Part shown: positions 55,620 to 64,000 of the stretch, piece by piece
How the letters are laid out: every line of letters begins with the position of its first letter
Numbering within the stretch: the first letter of the stretch is position 1
Assembly (NCBI RefSeq): GCF_004011695.2
Contig: NC_082407.1
Coordinates: forward strand, 496,001 to 560,000
Direction: 5' to 3'
Source: Ascochyta rabiei
Lineage: Eukaryota > Ascomycota > Dothideomycetes > Pleosporales > Didymellaceae
DNA length: 64,000 nucleotides
Notes under the pieces: model-generated
The model's database searches: none
The model's input: only the letters and a program-made list of their open reading frames with translations
Told to the model about the DNA's origin: nothing
Position numbers and translations under genes: made by a program

Positions 55620-58610
55620 AGTGTCTCTTATTTAGAGTCCTACTAGTCTAGGACTAGTTCTGTTATAAATGCGTTCTCTAGCTAGTAGAATACTACATCC
55701 TCCTCCTACCCCTACTAGAACAGGATATCTTTCCCTGTAAGTTAATTAAGTAGAGCAGCAATATTAGAGAAGGCTAGGACAAAATCTAAGTAGAAGTTAG
55801 TAAACCTAAGGAAACTGCAGACCCTGCGTAAAGACTGTAGGGCTTCCTAATTACAGATAGCCTTAACCTTTCTAGGATTAGAGTAAATGTCCTTTCTAGC
55901 TTCTATAATATATCCTAGGTAGTGTACCTTCTTTATTATAAATATACACTTCTTAAGATCTAAATATAGCCTAGTATCGCGTAGAAGCGTAAGGACTCTA
56001 CTAACCTTCCCTAAGTAGTCTGTTCTAGACCTACTACTATAAACAAGGATATTATCTAGGTATATAGTAGTATAGTTACCTAATATCTCCTAAAGCACGC
56101 TGTTAATATAACGCTGAAAGGACACTAGCACTCTAGCTAGGCTAAACAAGTAGACTAGCTACTTAAAGAGCCTAAAATAAGTATAGAATGTAGTAAGGTG
56201 CTTATCTCCTTCTATAACTTAAATCTAGTAAAACGCTATATAGATATAAACCTTAGAGAACTAGTAGGCACCCTCTAGTATACGCAAAGTCTCCTTAATA
56301 AGAGAAAGTAGGTACTAGTTAGTAATTATAATGCTATTAAGTGCGTAATAGTCTACGTATATATGCTACCTGCTAGAGAGCTTCTTAACTAGTAGGACTA
56401 GGGCCTCTACTAGAGAAGAGGAGGCGTAGATCTACTCCTTATCTATTAGTGCTAACACCTACTTCTATAGCTCTAGTAGCTAGTCCCTTAGCATGCTGTA
56501 TAGAGGGCCCTAGGGTAGAGGCTTCTTCTTCTCTAACTAGTTGCGTTGTAACTGTATATAGTAATCTATCTAGCCCCTATATAGAGGGAAACCTAAAGCC
56601 TTACTCTTATTAAATAGATTCTAGAACTAGACTAACTTAGGGGGAAGAGGGTCTACTTCCCCTACTGTCCCTTACGCTCCTAGGGATTAGACTAAGAGGA
56701 TTTTAGTAATGTTATAGAGGCTTGTAGAGACAAACTAGCCCCTAGGTAGGTACTTCTAGAGCCTATTAGCTATAGTCTTATTAAACTTAGTTACTAATAG
56801 AAGAGCTATGTAAACATTTACTATATACTATAAAGACTTATAGACTATAATATTCCCTACCTATTATATTATTAGTTTTTCTTTTCTGCGTCTTATACTA
56901 TACCCTCTTATTAAAGCTAGAGTTTCTCTAAAATAATATTCTAGCTTAGACCTAGCACTATGTAGGCTACAGCCTATAAGTGCTACCTATCTAAGCTATA
57001 CCTAAATAGAACTAAACAGAAGATTATAAACTTCTTACTAGTGCCTACTACTTACGCTAAGCGTTGTAGCAGTACCTTAATAAAGTCTCCTCCTAAGCGC
57101 GTAGTAAAGTTATTACTTACTACGCTAAGCGTTGTAGCAGTACCTTAATAAATTCTCCTCCTAAGCGCGTAGTAAAGTTATTACTTACTACGCTAAAGCA
57201 CTTATACCCTAAGTCTACTAGCGCGTTAGCCTAAGTTACCCTATTAATAAATAATAGGATATAGAATAGGGGCTTATTTATAGAGTCTATAATAGCTCTC
57301 CTAGCAGCCTATAATGCCCCTATACTAGTAGTCTCCTCTACTAATATACTTCTACAGCACTTCTAACTTAGACTTATATTAGAAGTAGCTAGTTTTACCT
57401 ATATAAACTAGCCTTTTTCTTACTTAAGATTATTACTGCCTATACTGTAGTTACTACTGTGTTAGCGCAATTCTAGTAAATATGTTCTTTCTTACCGCAA
57501 CAGGTATATAGGTTAGCCTTCTAGTATTACTAGAATACCTTATTAGGAACCTACGTAGTCTAGTTAGGAGCAGACTGCTTCTAACCTCTACGCTTAGCAC
57601 TACTACTAGTGCGTACTACAGACATAACTGTTATCTTAACATTACTATCTCTATTACGCTTAGGCAGCGCCTAGGTAGAGCTGTAGCGTAGCTAGTTTTC
57701 TATAGCTATAGTCTTAATGTCTATAGTAATAGACTTATACTCTATAACAGCTATATTATAATCTATATAAGTTACTCCTTAGTTTATAATAATATTATAG
57801 ATATCTACGTTTAGGGCCTAGTAGAGTTTTAATAGGTACTATTTTCTGTCCTAGTAAAGGCTACTACTTTGTACTAGTAGCTGCTTAAACTAGATAAAAA
57901 AGTCTAAGAACAACTTATTAGAACCCTAACAGACGCTCTCTAGTTTTGCCTAGGCCTGTTCCTAGCTGTAGCTGTTACTGTAGCAGAATTCTAGGTATAC
58001 TAGGAAGTCCTCTAGGCTCTACACGCCTTAGGTACTTCTAATCTTATAGAATAGTGCTATATTTTATTACGTAAATGTACTAAGCTAGAACTATATAAAA
58101 GTAAATATATCCTATAGCCTACTAATAAAGAATATATCTACTTATAGCTTATGTTCTATTATAACCTACTATACCTTAAATAAGGATTTATTTCTAGTAA
58201 AGGCCTTACCTATAGAAAGAGGCTTTAAATAGGCTATAGACGTCTGTATAGGGGTATATAGGCCTAAGGTAGATACTAAAAAACAGTATGTTATAAGGTA
58301 GATTAGAAGCTAGGGTAGACGTTAAGGGGTACAGCGTTACTTCTAAGAAGAATAAAGGGACTATAGATGCAGGTCTAGTATAGAAATTAGCTAATTATAC
58401 TAGAAACTTAATAAATATACATATATTAGAGTTATTACGTTTAACTAATACTATACGCTTATTAGTAGTAGTTAAGGCTTACTATAAGTTTGTTATAAAT
58501 TACAATATTTAGGCTATAAATTTCTAAAGGGTTAAGGGGATAAATTTGTCTAGGGGGTTATTCTAGAAAATGGCTAATATAATATAAGTGCTAGCTGTTC
58601 TTCTAGAAGA
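55620..58610 (-). pseudogene. Gypsy-2 gag-protease-RT remnant
   Basis: Read leftward. The gag ends with the zinc knuckle CCGKKEHIYxNC at about 57474-57510, better preserved than in Gypsy-1. The protease region near 57060-57200 is disrupted by a 68-bp tandem duplication. RT: FSKVYIYIAFYxIQVIEGDKH near 56190-56260, FxRYINSVLQEILGNYTTIYLDNILVY with the active site at 56041-56070, and VHYLGYIIEARKDI near 55890-55930. YLDN is kept here where Gypsy-1 reads YRDN. Confidence 0.82.
57054..57189. repeat. 68-bp tandem duplication inside Gypsy-2 protease
   Basis: 57054-57121 and 57122-57189 are head-to-tail copies that differ at one visible position (AAGTCTCC versus AATTCTCC). Gypsy-1 has one copy (about 8830-8900). 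As 68 is not a multiple of 3, it shifts the frame. Confidence 0.92.
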
Positions 58611-58621
58611 AGAGATATTAA

Positions 58622-58776
58622 TATTATAGACTAGCCTTAGGGTAGGATATAATAAGGGTTAATATAGTATTATATCTCTTAAGAAGGTAACATGTTACGT
58701 GTTCTTCTAATATGTCTGTAGGGCACGTAACTATTCTGTCTTACTTAAGGCTTAGATAAGGTCTAAGCCTATAACA
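58622..58776 (-). repeat. Gypsy-2 5' LTR (155 bp)
   Basis: The inverse of the Gypsy-1 LTRs and of the same length. Plus-strand edges are TATTATAG and CTATAACA. Confidence 0.92.
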
Positions 58777-59246
58777 GTTAAGGCGTTTAAAAAGGTAGTA
58801 AAGGTAGCAGTAATAATTACACATAAGCTAGTGTTAGCGCAATAGGAGATTACTTAGCTTTAAGCTGCTAATAAGGCAGGTACATAACAAAAATTACATA
58901 AAATAAATTAAGTTTAGGTAGAAGAGACCCTAATAGTTAAAGAGGGCTAGTAATTAACTGCTCTTAAAGAGTTTAGGGCGCGTAGTAATAGAAAGAAGGC
59001 AAAGAAGCAGGTGCGTGCTAAAGGAGGTAAGCCCTCCTAAAGGTGCTGTAGATAGTGTAATTAGATATAACATAACGCGTAAACGTGTAAGAAAGAGGTA
59101 GAAGTTGTTTCTAAATAGTATTTTAGACTATACTGCACGTTACAGTACTAAACTAGGTTATTTTAGGCTATAATAGGGTGGTGTTTAGTAGGGGCTTAGT
59201 AAAATTATCTAACTTATATATTGTCTAACCTGCCTATAGGGTACGT
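58777..59246 (+). pseudogene. pogo-D, 3' end of a pogo element
   Basis: Matches pogo-B from about 50641 to its right end. It covers the C-terminal transposase (VKAFKKVVK, RARSNRKKAKKQVRAKGGKPS) and a decayed knuckle (CRxCNxTxHNAxTC), then a right TIR ending GGGTACGT. Its TIR has a third version of the doubled 16-bp motif (AGGCAGGTTAGACAAT / ATATAAGTTAGATAAT when read inward). The 5' half was lost with the far end of Gypsy-2. Confidence 0.82.
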
Positions 59247-59624
59247 TTAGGCTAGTTTAGGCTTATATTAATTGTTAGCGCTAAGCATAGTATCTAGAAT
59301 AAATCTAAAGATAAATTCAATAAGACAGGCTTTATAATAGGCTAAATATTAACAAGAGTAGTTCTTATAGGCTTAGAGTATTAAGGATAACTATAGGAAG
59401 TGTAATAGGGTAGCTAGAAGTAGATAATAGTTAAATAGGGCATTAACAGCACATAATAGGCTATTTAATCCTTTATTATTTTTAAAGGCTGTAACTACTT
59501 CTCTACCTAGTGTAAGGAGTCTAATTTACCCTACAACTACTTTATTTAAGTCTCTAAGAATAGATAGATTACGAACAAGCTTATCTAGACTAGTTAAAGG
59601 ACTTTAATAACCTATATAAAAACT

Positions 59625-60465
59625 ACGATGGTAAAAGAGTAGAGGTTAGGTATAGGTAGGATACATTACGTAATGTACCCCTACCCTACCCTACCTCTAC
59701 CTACGCTAATTCTATGCTAAGAGGGTTAGAGTAGAGTAGAGTCTACATAGGGTATAGGTAGAGGTAGGGTAGAGTCTATATAGGGTATAGGTAGAGGTAG
59801 GGTAGAGTCTATATAGGGTAGGGGTAGAGGTAGAGTAGAGTCTACATAGGGTACAGGTAGGGGTTAGGTAGGGGTTAGGTAGGGTAGGTGTCAGCGTCTA
59901 ACTCTTTAACTAAAGCAGTTATTGCAAAACTTTATACTACAGAAATATAGAGCAACATAAGCGCTTTTAAACATTCTATATACTGTAAGATTCTAATTAA
60001 AACTAGTAGAGCTAGAGTAGTTGTAAGGTAGGCCTACGTGGTAATAACCTAGGATTTACACAATAACTGCTGTAACTCTACTAGTTTTAATTAGAGTCTT
60101 ACAGTATATTTACTGTTTAAAAGCGCTTATTATACTCTACATTTCTGTAGTATAAGGTTTTACAATAACTGCTTTAGTTAAAGAGTTACACAACAACACC
60201 TACAGACCCTACCCTTAACCTTACTCTACCCTACTTCTACCTCTAGTCCGTGCAGACTGTACTCTACCCCTACCCTACGCTAGAGGTACCTCTACCCTAC
60301 CTCTACCTAACGTCTATACAGACCCTACTCTACCTCTACCCTATATAGATCCTACCCCTACCCTACCTCTACTCTACCCCTACCTCTAGTCTGTGCAGAC
60401 CGTACCTAACCCCTACCTAACCCTAGGGTACCCTCTACCCTTTTACTAGCGTAATAGAAACGCGC
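59625..60465. mobile_element. Foldback/minisatellite element H3
   Basis: The most complete copy. Left end GGTAAAAGAGTAGAGG, a small palindrome TACATTACGTAATGTA (59650-59665), a G-rich 33-bp array (59700-59885), a hairpin core (59888-60200), a C-rich array (60201-60440), and right end CCTCTACCCTTTTACTAGCGTA. The core arms 59895-60011 and 60077-60196 are inverted copies with mostly RIP-type differences; the loop is 60012-60076. The entire element is therefore close to one 840-bp palindrome. It is inserted in pogo-F. Confidence 0.8.
59740..59860. repeat. 33-bp G-rich minisatellite in H3
   Basis: Units of GGGTAGAGTCTATATAGGGT followed by ATAGGTAGAGGTA, at least three in a row. The TAGGG-rich strand could form G-quadruplexes. 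Confidence 0.85.
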
Positions 60466-60570
60466 ACCTAAAGAGTATACTAGCTGCTTCTTATTAATAG
60501 CTATAAGAGCTGTAACTTTCTTAACTTCTAATAATTCTATAAGAGAGTAAATAGTATTACTACAGTAGGA

Positions 60571-60786
60571 AAGAGGTAGGGGTAGGGTAGGGGAGGGTAG
60601 GGGTACATCACGTAATGTACTCCTACTCTACCCTACCCCTACCTACGCAAATTCCTTACTAAGAGAGTAGGGGTTAGGTAGGGCCTATATAGGGTATAGG
60701 TAGAGGTAGAGTAGAGTCTATATAGGGTAGGGGTAGAGGTAGGGTAGAGTCTACACATAGTAGAGGTAGAGGTAGAGTAGGTCTAC
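60571..60786. mobile_element. Foldback element H4, left part, cut by Copia-4
   Basis: G-rich arm of the same family: the palindrome-like GTACATCACGTAATGTAC at 60603-60620, then 33-bp GGGTAGAGTCTATATAGGG units to 60780. Copia-4 starts at 60787. The core and right arm are not in the window. Confidence 0.7.
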
Positions 60787-60959
60787 TGTTAGATAGAACA
60801 AGCTCTAGTAAGGTTAGATCTGTACAATTAAGCAGGGACTAATAGGCTTAGCACACTAGTAAAGAACCTAAATCTTACTAAATATAGGGGAATAGCAACA
60901 TACAACAATTATTAATATTATTAACTTACCTTATTACACATTTATTATACAATCTAATA
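60787..60959 (+). repeat. Copia-4 5' LTR (173 bp)
   Basis: Starts TGTTAGAT and ends ATCTAATA, an 8-base inverted pair with CA to TA at the end, identical to the Copia-1 LTR edges. Confidence 0.85.
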
Positions 60960-60974
60960 ATTAAGAGTCTTACT
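60960..60974 (+). other. Copia-4 primer-binding site (half-tRNA-Lys type)
   Basis: ATTAAGAGTCTTACT follows the LTR with no gap, the same 15 bases as in Copia-1 and Copia-2. Confidence 0.65.
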
Positions 60975-61099
60975 ACTGTAACTAACGTAAAATAGCGTAA
61001 TTAACCTACTATAACCCTACATTAACGCTACGGGATTACACTAATTACACTAGATAGTTTACACAACTACAATCTAGATACATAGTCTACAATATCTAG

Positions 61100-62100
61100 A
61101 ATAAGATAAATCTAAAATCTAGTATCTAAGAAACACTAAAACTACTAGCTATACGTATGCCTGTCGTTACAGACTATACACTAGCTCCTAGCATTAAAGT
61201 CCTAATAAGAATAACTAAACTATTAACTAGAGGTTAGAAGGCTTTTAAGGAAGACCTTAAATATTATAAGATACTTCTTAAATAGTATAAGAATAATTAA
61301 TATAAGTATAAGAAAGAATAAAGCAGTATGCAACAGATTATTGCGTTTATCTAGTTAACTGTGTTACTACACTTACTACGTACATACTATCTTCTAGACA
61401 AACTACTCTAACAGTAGATTACCAACCTACAATTAACAGTTAGAATTAACAAACTAATTAAATAAGAACAAGCCTACAATAGATACCTCTTAGCTCTTAA
61501 GCTAATAAGAAGTACGTTATAATAGGACATATAGCTAGCTGAGTACAACTAGGTAGCTATAAAGGTAGAGACATATTAAGTTACTAAATTATTGCAATTA
61601 AATATAATAATAAAAGACTTTCTAGTAGCTGTAAACAAATCTGCGCCTATATAGTTTACAAATTTTTAGAATAATAGTAGAGTTATAACTAGTATAAGCT
61701 AGAAGGAGATAATAAAATGCTTCTAAGAACACATAATAATATATTATCCTCTTAGACTTAGGAAACATAAGGCCTTTATAGCTAGTAATGCATTATTTCT
61801 TACTAAAGGGGGTAGAACCTCCTAGAGCACTAAAGGGGATGCCTAATATGCTAAAAGCGCGCTATTAAGTAACTAGAGTAGACCCTGTAATTAATGTATA
61901 GCGGGTAGGAAAACTACTACACTTAAGCAGCCTTTAGATTAAGGACCTACTACTATAGGGGGAGCAAAATACTCTATATATAGACAACGCTATAGTATAT
62001 AGAATTGCTATTATATTAATCTACATAAGGCACCTAAGTAGTAGAAACTAAATAAGATAATAAATAAGCTTATATAATTTAAGCGTAAGAAAGACACTAT
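61100..62100 (+). pseudogene. Copia-4 gag remnant
   Basis: Capsid-like region: LPVTDYTLAPSIKVLIRIT near 61155-61210, KAFKEDLKYYKILLK and KYKKEx near 61230-61310, then MxQIIAFI and CVTTLTTYILS-type blocks, matching the 'YYK…Y…QQ…I…TV…H' layout of fungal Copia gag. The zinc-knuckle region (about 61870-61990) is poorly preserved. Stops replace Gln and Trp. The start codon is not defined. Confidence 0.65.
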
Positions 62101-64000
62101 ATTTTAAGGGCAAATTTGCAGATAAAGTAGAACCTGTTTAAGAACACTAGTTGTAAAACAATTACACACTCTAACACCTAAAATCCTCAAAGAATAACTA
62201 GAGGGCTAGAGAGTTATAAACGTAAAAGCTGTCTTTAATATAGCATTAGGTAGAAGAAATGCTAAAGGCTATCTACTAAGGAAGTTATTTTTTCTTAACT
62301 TAGGATTAACCTACTATATAATAAACAACCCTAACTATATATATAACTTCTACCTACTAATACTTAGTAACTATATCTAGGCTAGAAACTTAAAAGTGTA
62401 GATAATAGGATATAGATTAATTAAGCTAAGTTTAATAAACTAGTCTAGAACCTGTAGTATAACACTGTATAACATAGCAGTCTACCCTAACCTACTATGC
62501 AATTTAGTATCTTTCTACCTCCTAAGATAATAAGGGATATAGTAGAATACCTAGCCAAACCTAATAACCCTATAAAGACTAGACAACAAAATTATCTACA
62601 CTATTACTAAAATGTTTAGGTAATAGGTACTAGAGTATAAGGAATTGTAAGATGCCTTATACAACACGCATAAAACTATATTAAAAACTAAAAAGGGACT
62701 ATAGAGAGCCTCTACCACACTATAGCATAAGCACTTATTTATTCTAGCCTAGTAGTAGTAGAACACCTTGTATAACAAACTTAGGGGGTGTATATTAAGG
62801 GTATTACTATAGTAGAGTGTAATTCCTATAGAAGAGCAAAGTTAAGGTAATAAATAAGCTAAGCCCTACGTACAAATAATAACAGCCTAGAAGAAAAACT
62901 AAGTATTAATTTCCACACCTATAAAGCTTAAGGGGTAACAAAAGAGAAGAGCTAATTATTAGTTACTAACAAATTCTTAGGCCTGTAATAGGATCTTTAC
63001 TTTACTAACAACTAAACAGCAAAATCTATTATTAAAGCCTTATTAATATTTATACTCTTTCTTAAAGATTACTATAATATATCTATAAAGACAATTAAGG
63101 CAGATAACAAAATTATAACTGTTAAGCTAGAGGTTAAAAGATAGTTAGTAATATAAGAAATTATTATTAAGCCTTCTAAACTAGACATATAGGTATAAAA
63201 TAGAGGTATAGAATACTTAGGGGGTATAAATAAAAAGAAAGCTTACGCTATACAACTTAACGCTAACCTCTTCTAGAAACAGTAGCTAGAAGTTAAAAGA
63301 GCTGCGGTATACCTCTACAACAGAACTCTAAACTACATAAACTATTAGAAAATACTATATAAAATATTCTTTATATAAGTTACTTTTAGTAATAGGATAG
63401 TAATGTTATTATATAAACCTAATCTTACATACCTTAAAGTATACAGCTATAAGGTATTTATAATAACTAATAATACATATAGAGGTAGATTATGCCTTTA
63501 ACGCCTAGATCTAAAGGTATAGATTAGTTATCTAGTAGGATACTAATTATTAAACATATATTAAATATAGATACTATTACTTACTAAAGTAATTATTACC
63601 TAGAACGTTGTATTTAATAAACTGTTAATATTTAATAGAGAGATTAAAGATCTAAAAGCTAGCGTAATGTAAAAGACGCTAGAGGAGATAGCAACACATA
63701 TTAGGACTATTAAGCTACTAACTCTATACCAGTAACTAGAAACAGAATCTTTCTATAAAGATAATGTTGTTAAAGAACATTTAGAAGAACAAAACAAAGT
63801 AGACTAACTAGGCTACTACTAGGGAAGGAAGATTAGGGATAATTACTAAATACCTCTATCTACACTACCTCCTATAGCACTACTTACACAGTTAATAACT
63901 AGAGAACAACTAGATCTAACGTAATAAGTGTCCGTAATAACTACCCTTTAGGCAGCAGCCTTTATAGCAGGAACCTAAGCTAGTTTTATTAGATAATATA
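62100..64000 (+). pseudogene. Copia-4 protease-integrase remnant
   Basis: Protease and pre-integrase sequence occupy about 62200-62900 with few clear motifs. The integrase core follows: KNYYNISIKTIKADNKIITV at about 63066-63125, with the catalytic Asp in the KADN block, then GIEYLGGINKKKAYAIQLNANL near 63205-63265 and KRAAVYLYNRTLNYINY near 63295-63345. The C-terminal block, KVYSYKVFIITNNTYRGRL and YLVGY near 63445-63540, is the conserved Copia segment in which the host-like 'GYLVGY' precedes the N/IY-x-IW motif. An acidic linker (EESFYKDNVVKEHLEEQNKVD) leads toward RT outside the window. Confidence 0.78.

Larger units (their letters stand above)
55600..58776 (-). mobile_element. Gypsy-2, 3'-truncated copy of Gypsy-1
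   Basis: Contains the 5' LTR (58622-58776), gag, protease and RT, then breaks at about the start of RNase H (equivalent to about 10315 in Gypsy-1). It is inserted in pogo-D: the LTR abuts GTTAA at 58777, exactly inside a pogo transposase motif (CTATA/GTTAAGGCGTTTAA in pogo-B). The far LTR, RNase H, integrase and the other half of pogo-D are missing, so a deletion removed them. Confidence 0.88.
59265..60560 (+). pseudogene. pogo-F, transposase fragment of a diverged pogo, split by foldback H3
   Basis: Two pieces, 59265-59624 and 60466-60560. They align with the DDE region of pogo-B: FNKTGFIIGxILTRVVLIGLE near 59318-59380, CKESNLPYNYFIxVSKNRxITNKL near 59510-59585, then after the foldback element SxLLLINSYKSCNFLNF near 60490-60535. 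Between the pieces sits H3. It is more diverged from pogo-B than pogo-C or pogo-D are. No TIR is seen. Confidence 0.7.
60787..64000 (+). mobile_element. Copia-4, 5' part of a Ty1/Copia retrotransposon
   Basis: Starts with a 173-bp LTR (60787-60959) and the shared half-tRNA-Lys primer site. It contains gag and integrase and runs off the right edge before the RT domain. It is inserted in foldback H4; the likely left target copy is TCTAC (60782-60786), but its partner is outside the window. Same lineage as Copia-1 and Copia-2 by LTR ends and primer site. Confidence 0.87.

Overview
The window looks like 64 kb of gene-free, nested, heavily mutated transposon sequence from a filamentous ascomycete (Pezizomycotina). 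No intact host gene is visible on either strand, and no open frame reaches 100 codons. Recognisable proteins run on through stop codons, and those stops are almost always TAG or TAA where the family expects CAG, CAA or TGG. CTA, TAG and CTAG are everywhere, while CCA and TGG are scarce. This is the signature of repeat-induced point mutation (RIP, C to T at CpA on both strands). The element mix fits such a fungus: Tad-like LINEs, chromodomain Ty3/Gypsy, Ty1/Copia, pogo/Fot1-like and hAT DNA transposons.

Layout, left to right. 1-1036 is the C-terminal end of a hAT transposase, followed by short tandem repeats and a C-rich telomere-like patch. 1481-3150 is the 5' end of a minus-strand Copia (Copia-1). 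3720-18852 is a pogo element (pogo-E) split near its left end by a full-length Tad-like LINE (LINE-1, 3798-17066), itself split by a complete Gypsy (Gypsy-1, 7236-14376, 155-bp LTRs, target duplication CTTAC). 19666-27178 is a minus-strand Copia (Copia-3) split by a lightly mutated pogo (pogo-A, 21076-22938). 27179-31200 is a minus-strand retroelement-like remnant that I could not classify. 32357-46026 is a minus-strand Copia (Copia-2, 168-bp LTRs, duplication ATTAC) split by a complete plus-strand Gypsy (Gypsy-3, 37083-45475, 193-bp LTRs, duplication CTAAT). 46027-47757 holds a gag-like remnant and a LINE 5' fragment. 47758-48898 and 59625-60786 hold an unusual foldback element made of G-rich and C-rich minisatellite arms around a long hairpin. 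49247-59246 holds pogo-B, pogo-C (split by a 5'-truncated LINE), a truncated Gypsy-2 and pogo-D. 60787-64000 is the 5' part of a plus-strand Copia-4 that leaves the window.

Relative ages can be read from the nesting: unresolved host, then pogo-E, then LINE-1, then Gypsy-1; host, then Copia-3, then pogo-A; gag-like host, then Copia-2, then Gypsy-3. The innermost pogo-A, pogo-B and Gypsy-3 keep the most unmutated CpA.

The most interesting signals are (1) the foldback/minisatellite family, whose loop lies in opposite orientations in different copies; (2) a primer-binding site shared by three Copia elements that matches the 5' half of tRNA-Lys(CUU), cut in its anticodon arm; and (3) pogo terminal repeats that each carry a doubled 16-18 bp motif, different in each subfamily but always doubled. 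All family names come from reading translations by eye; no database search was run.
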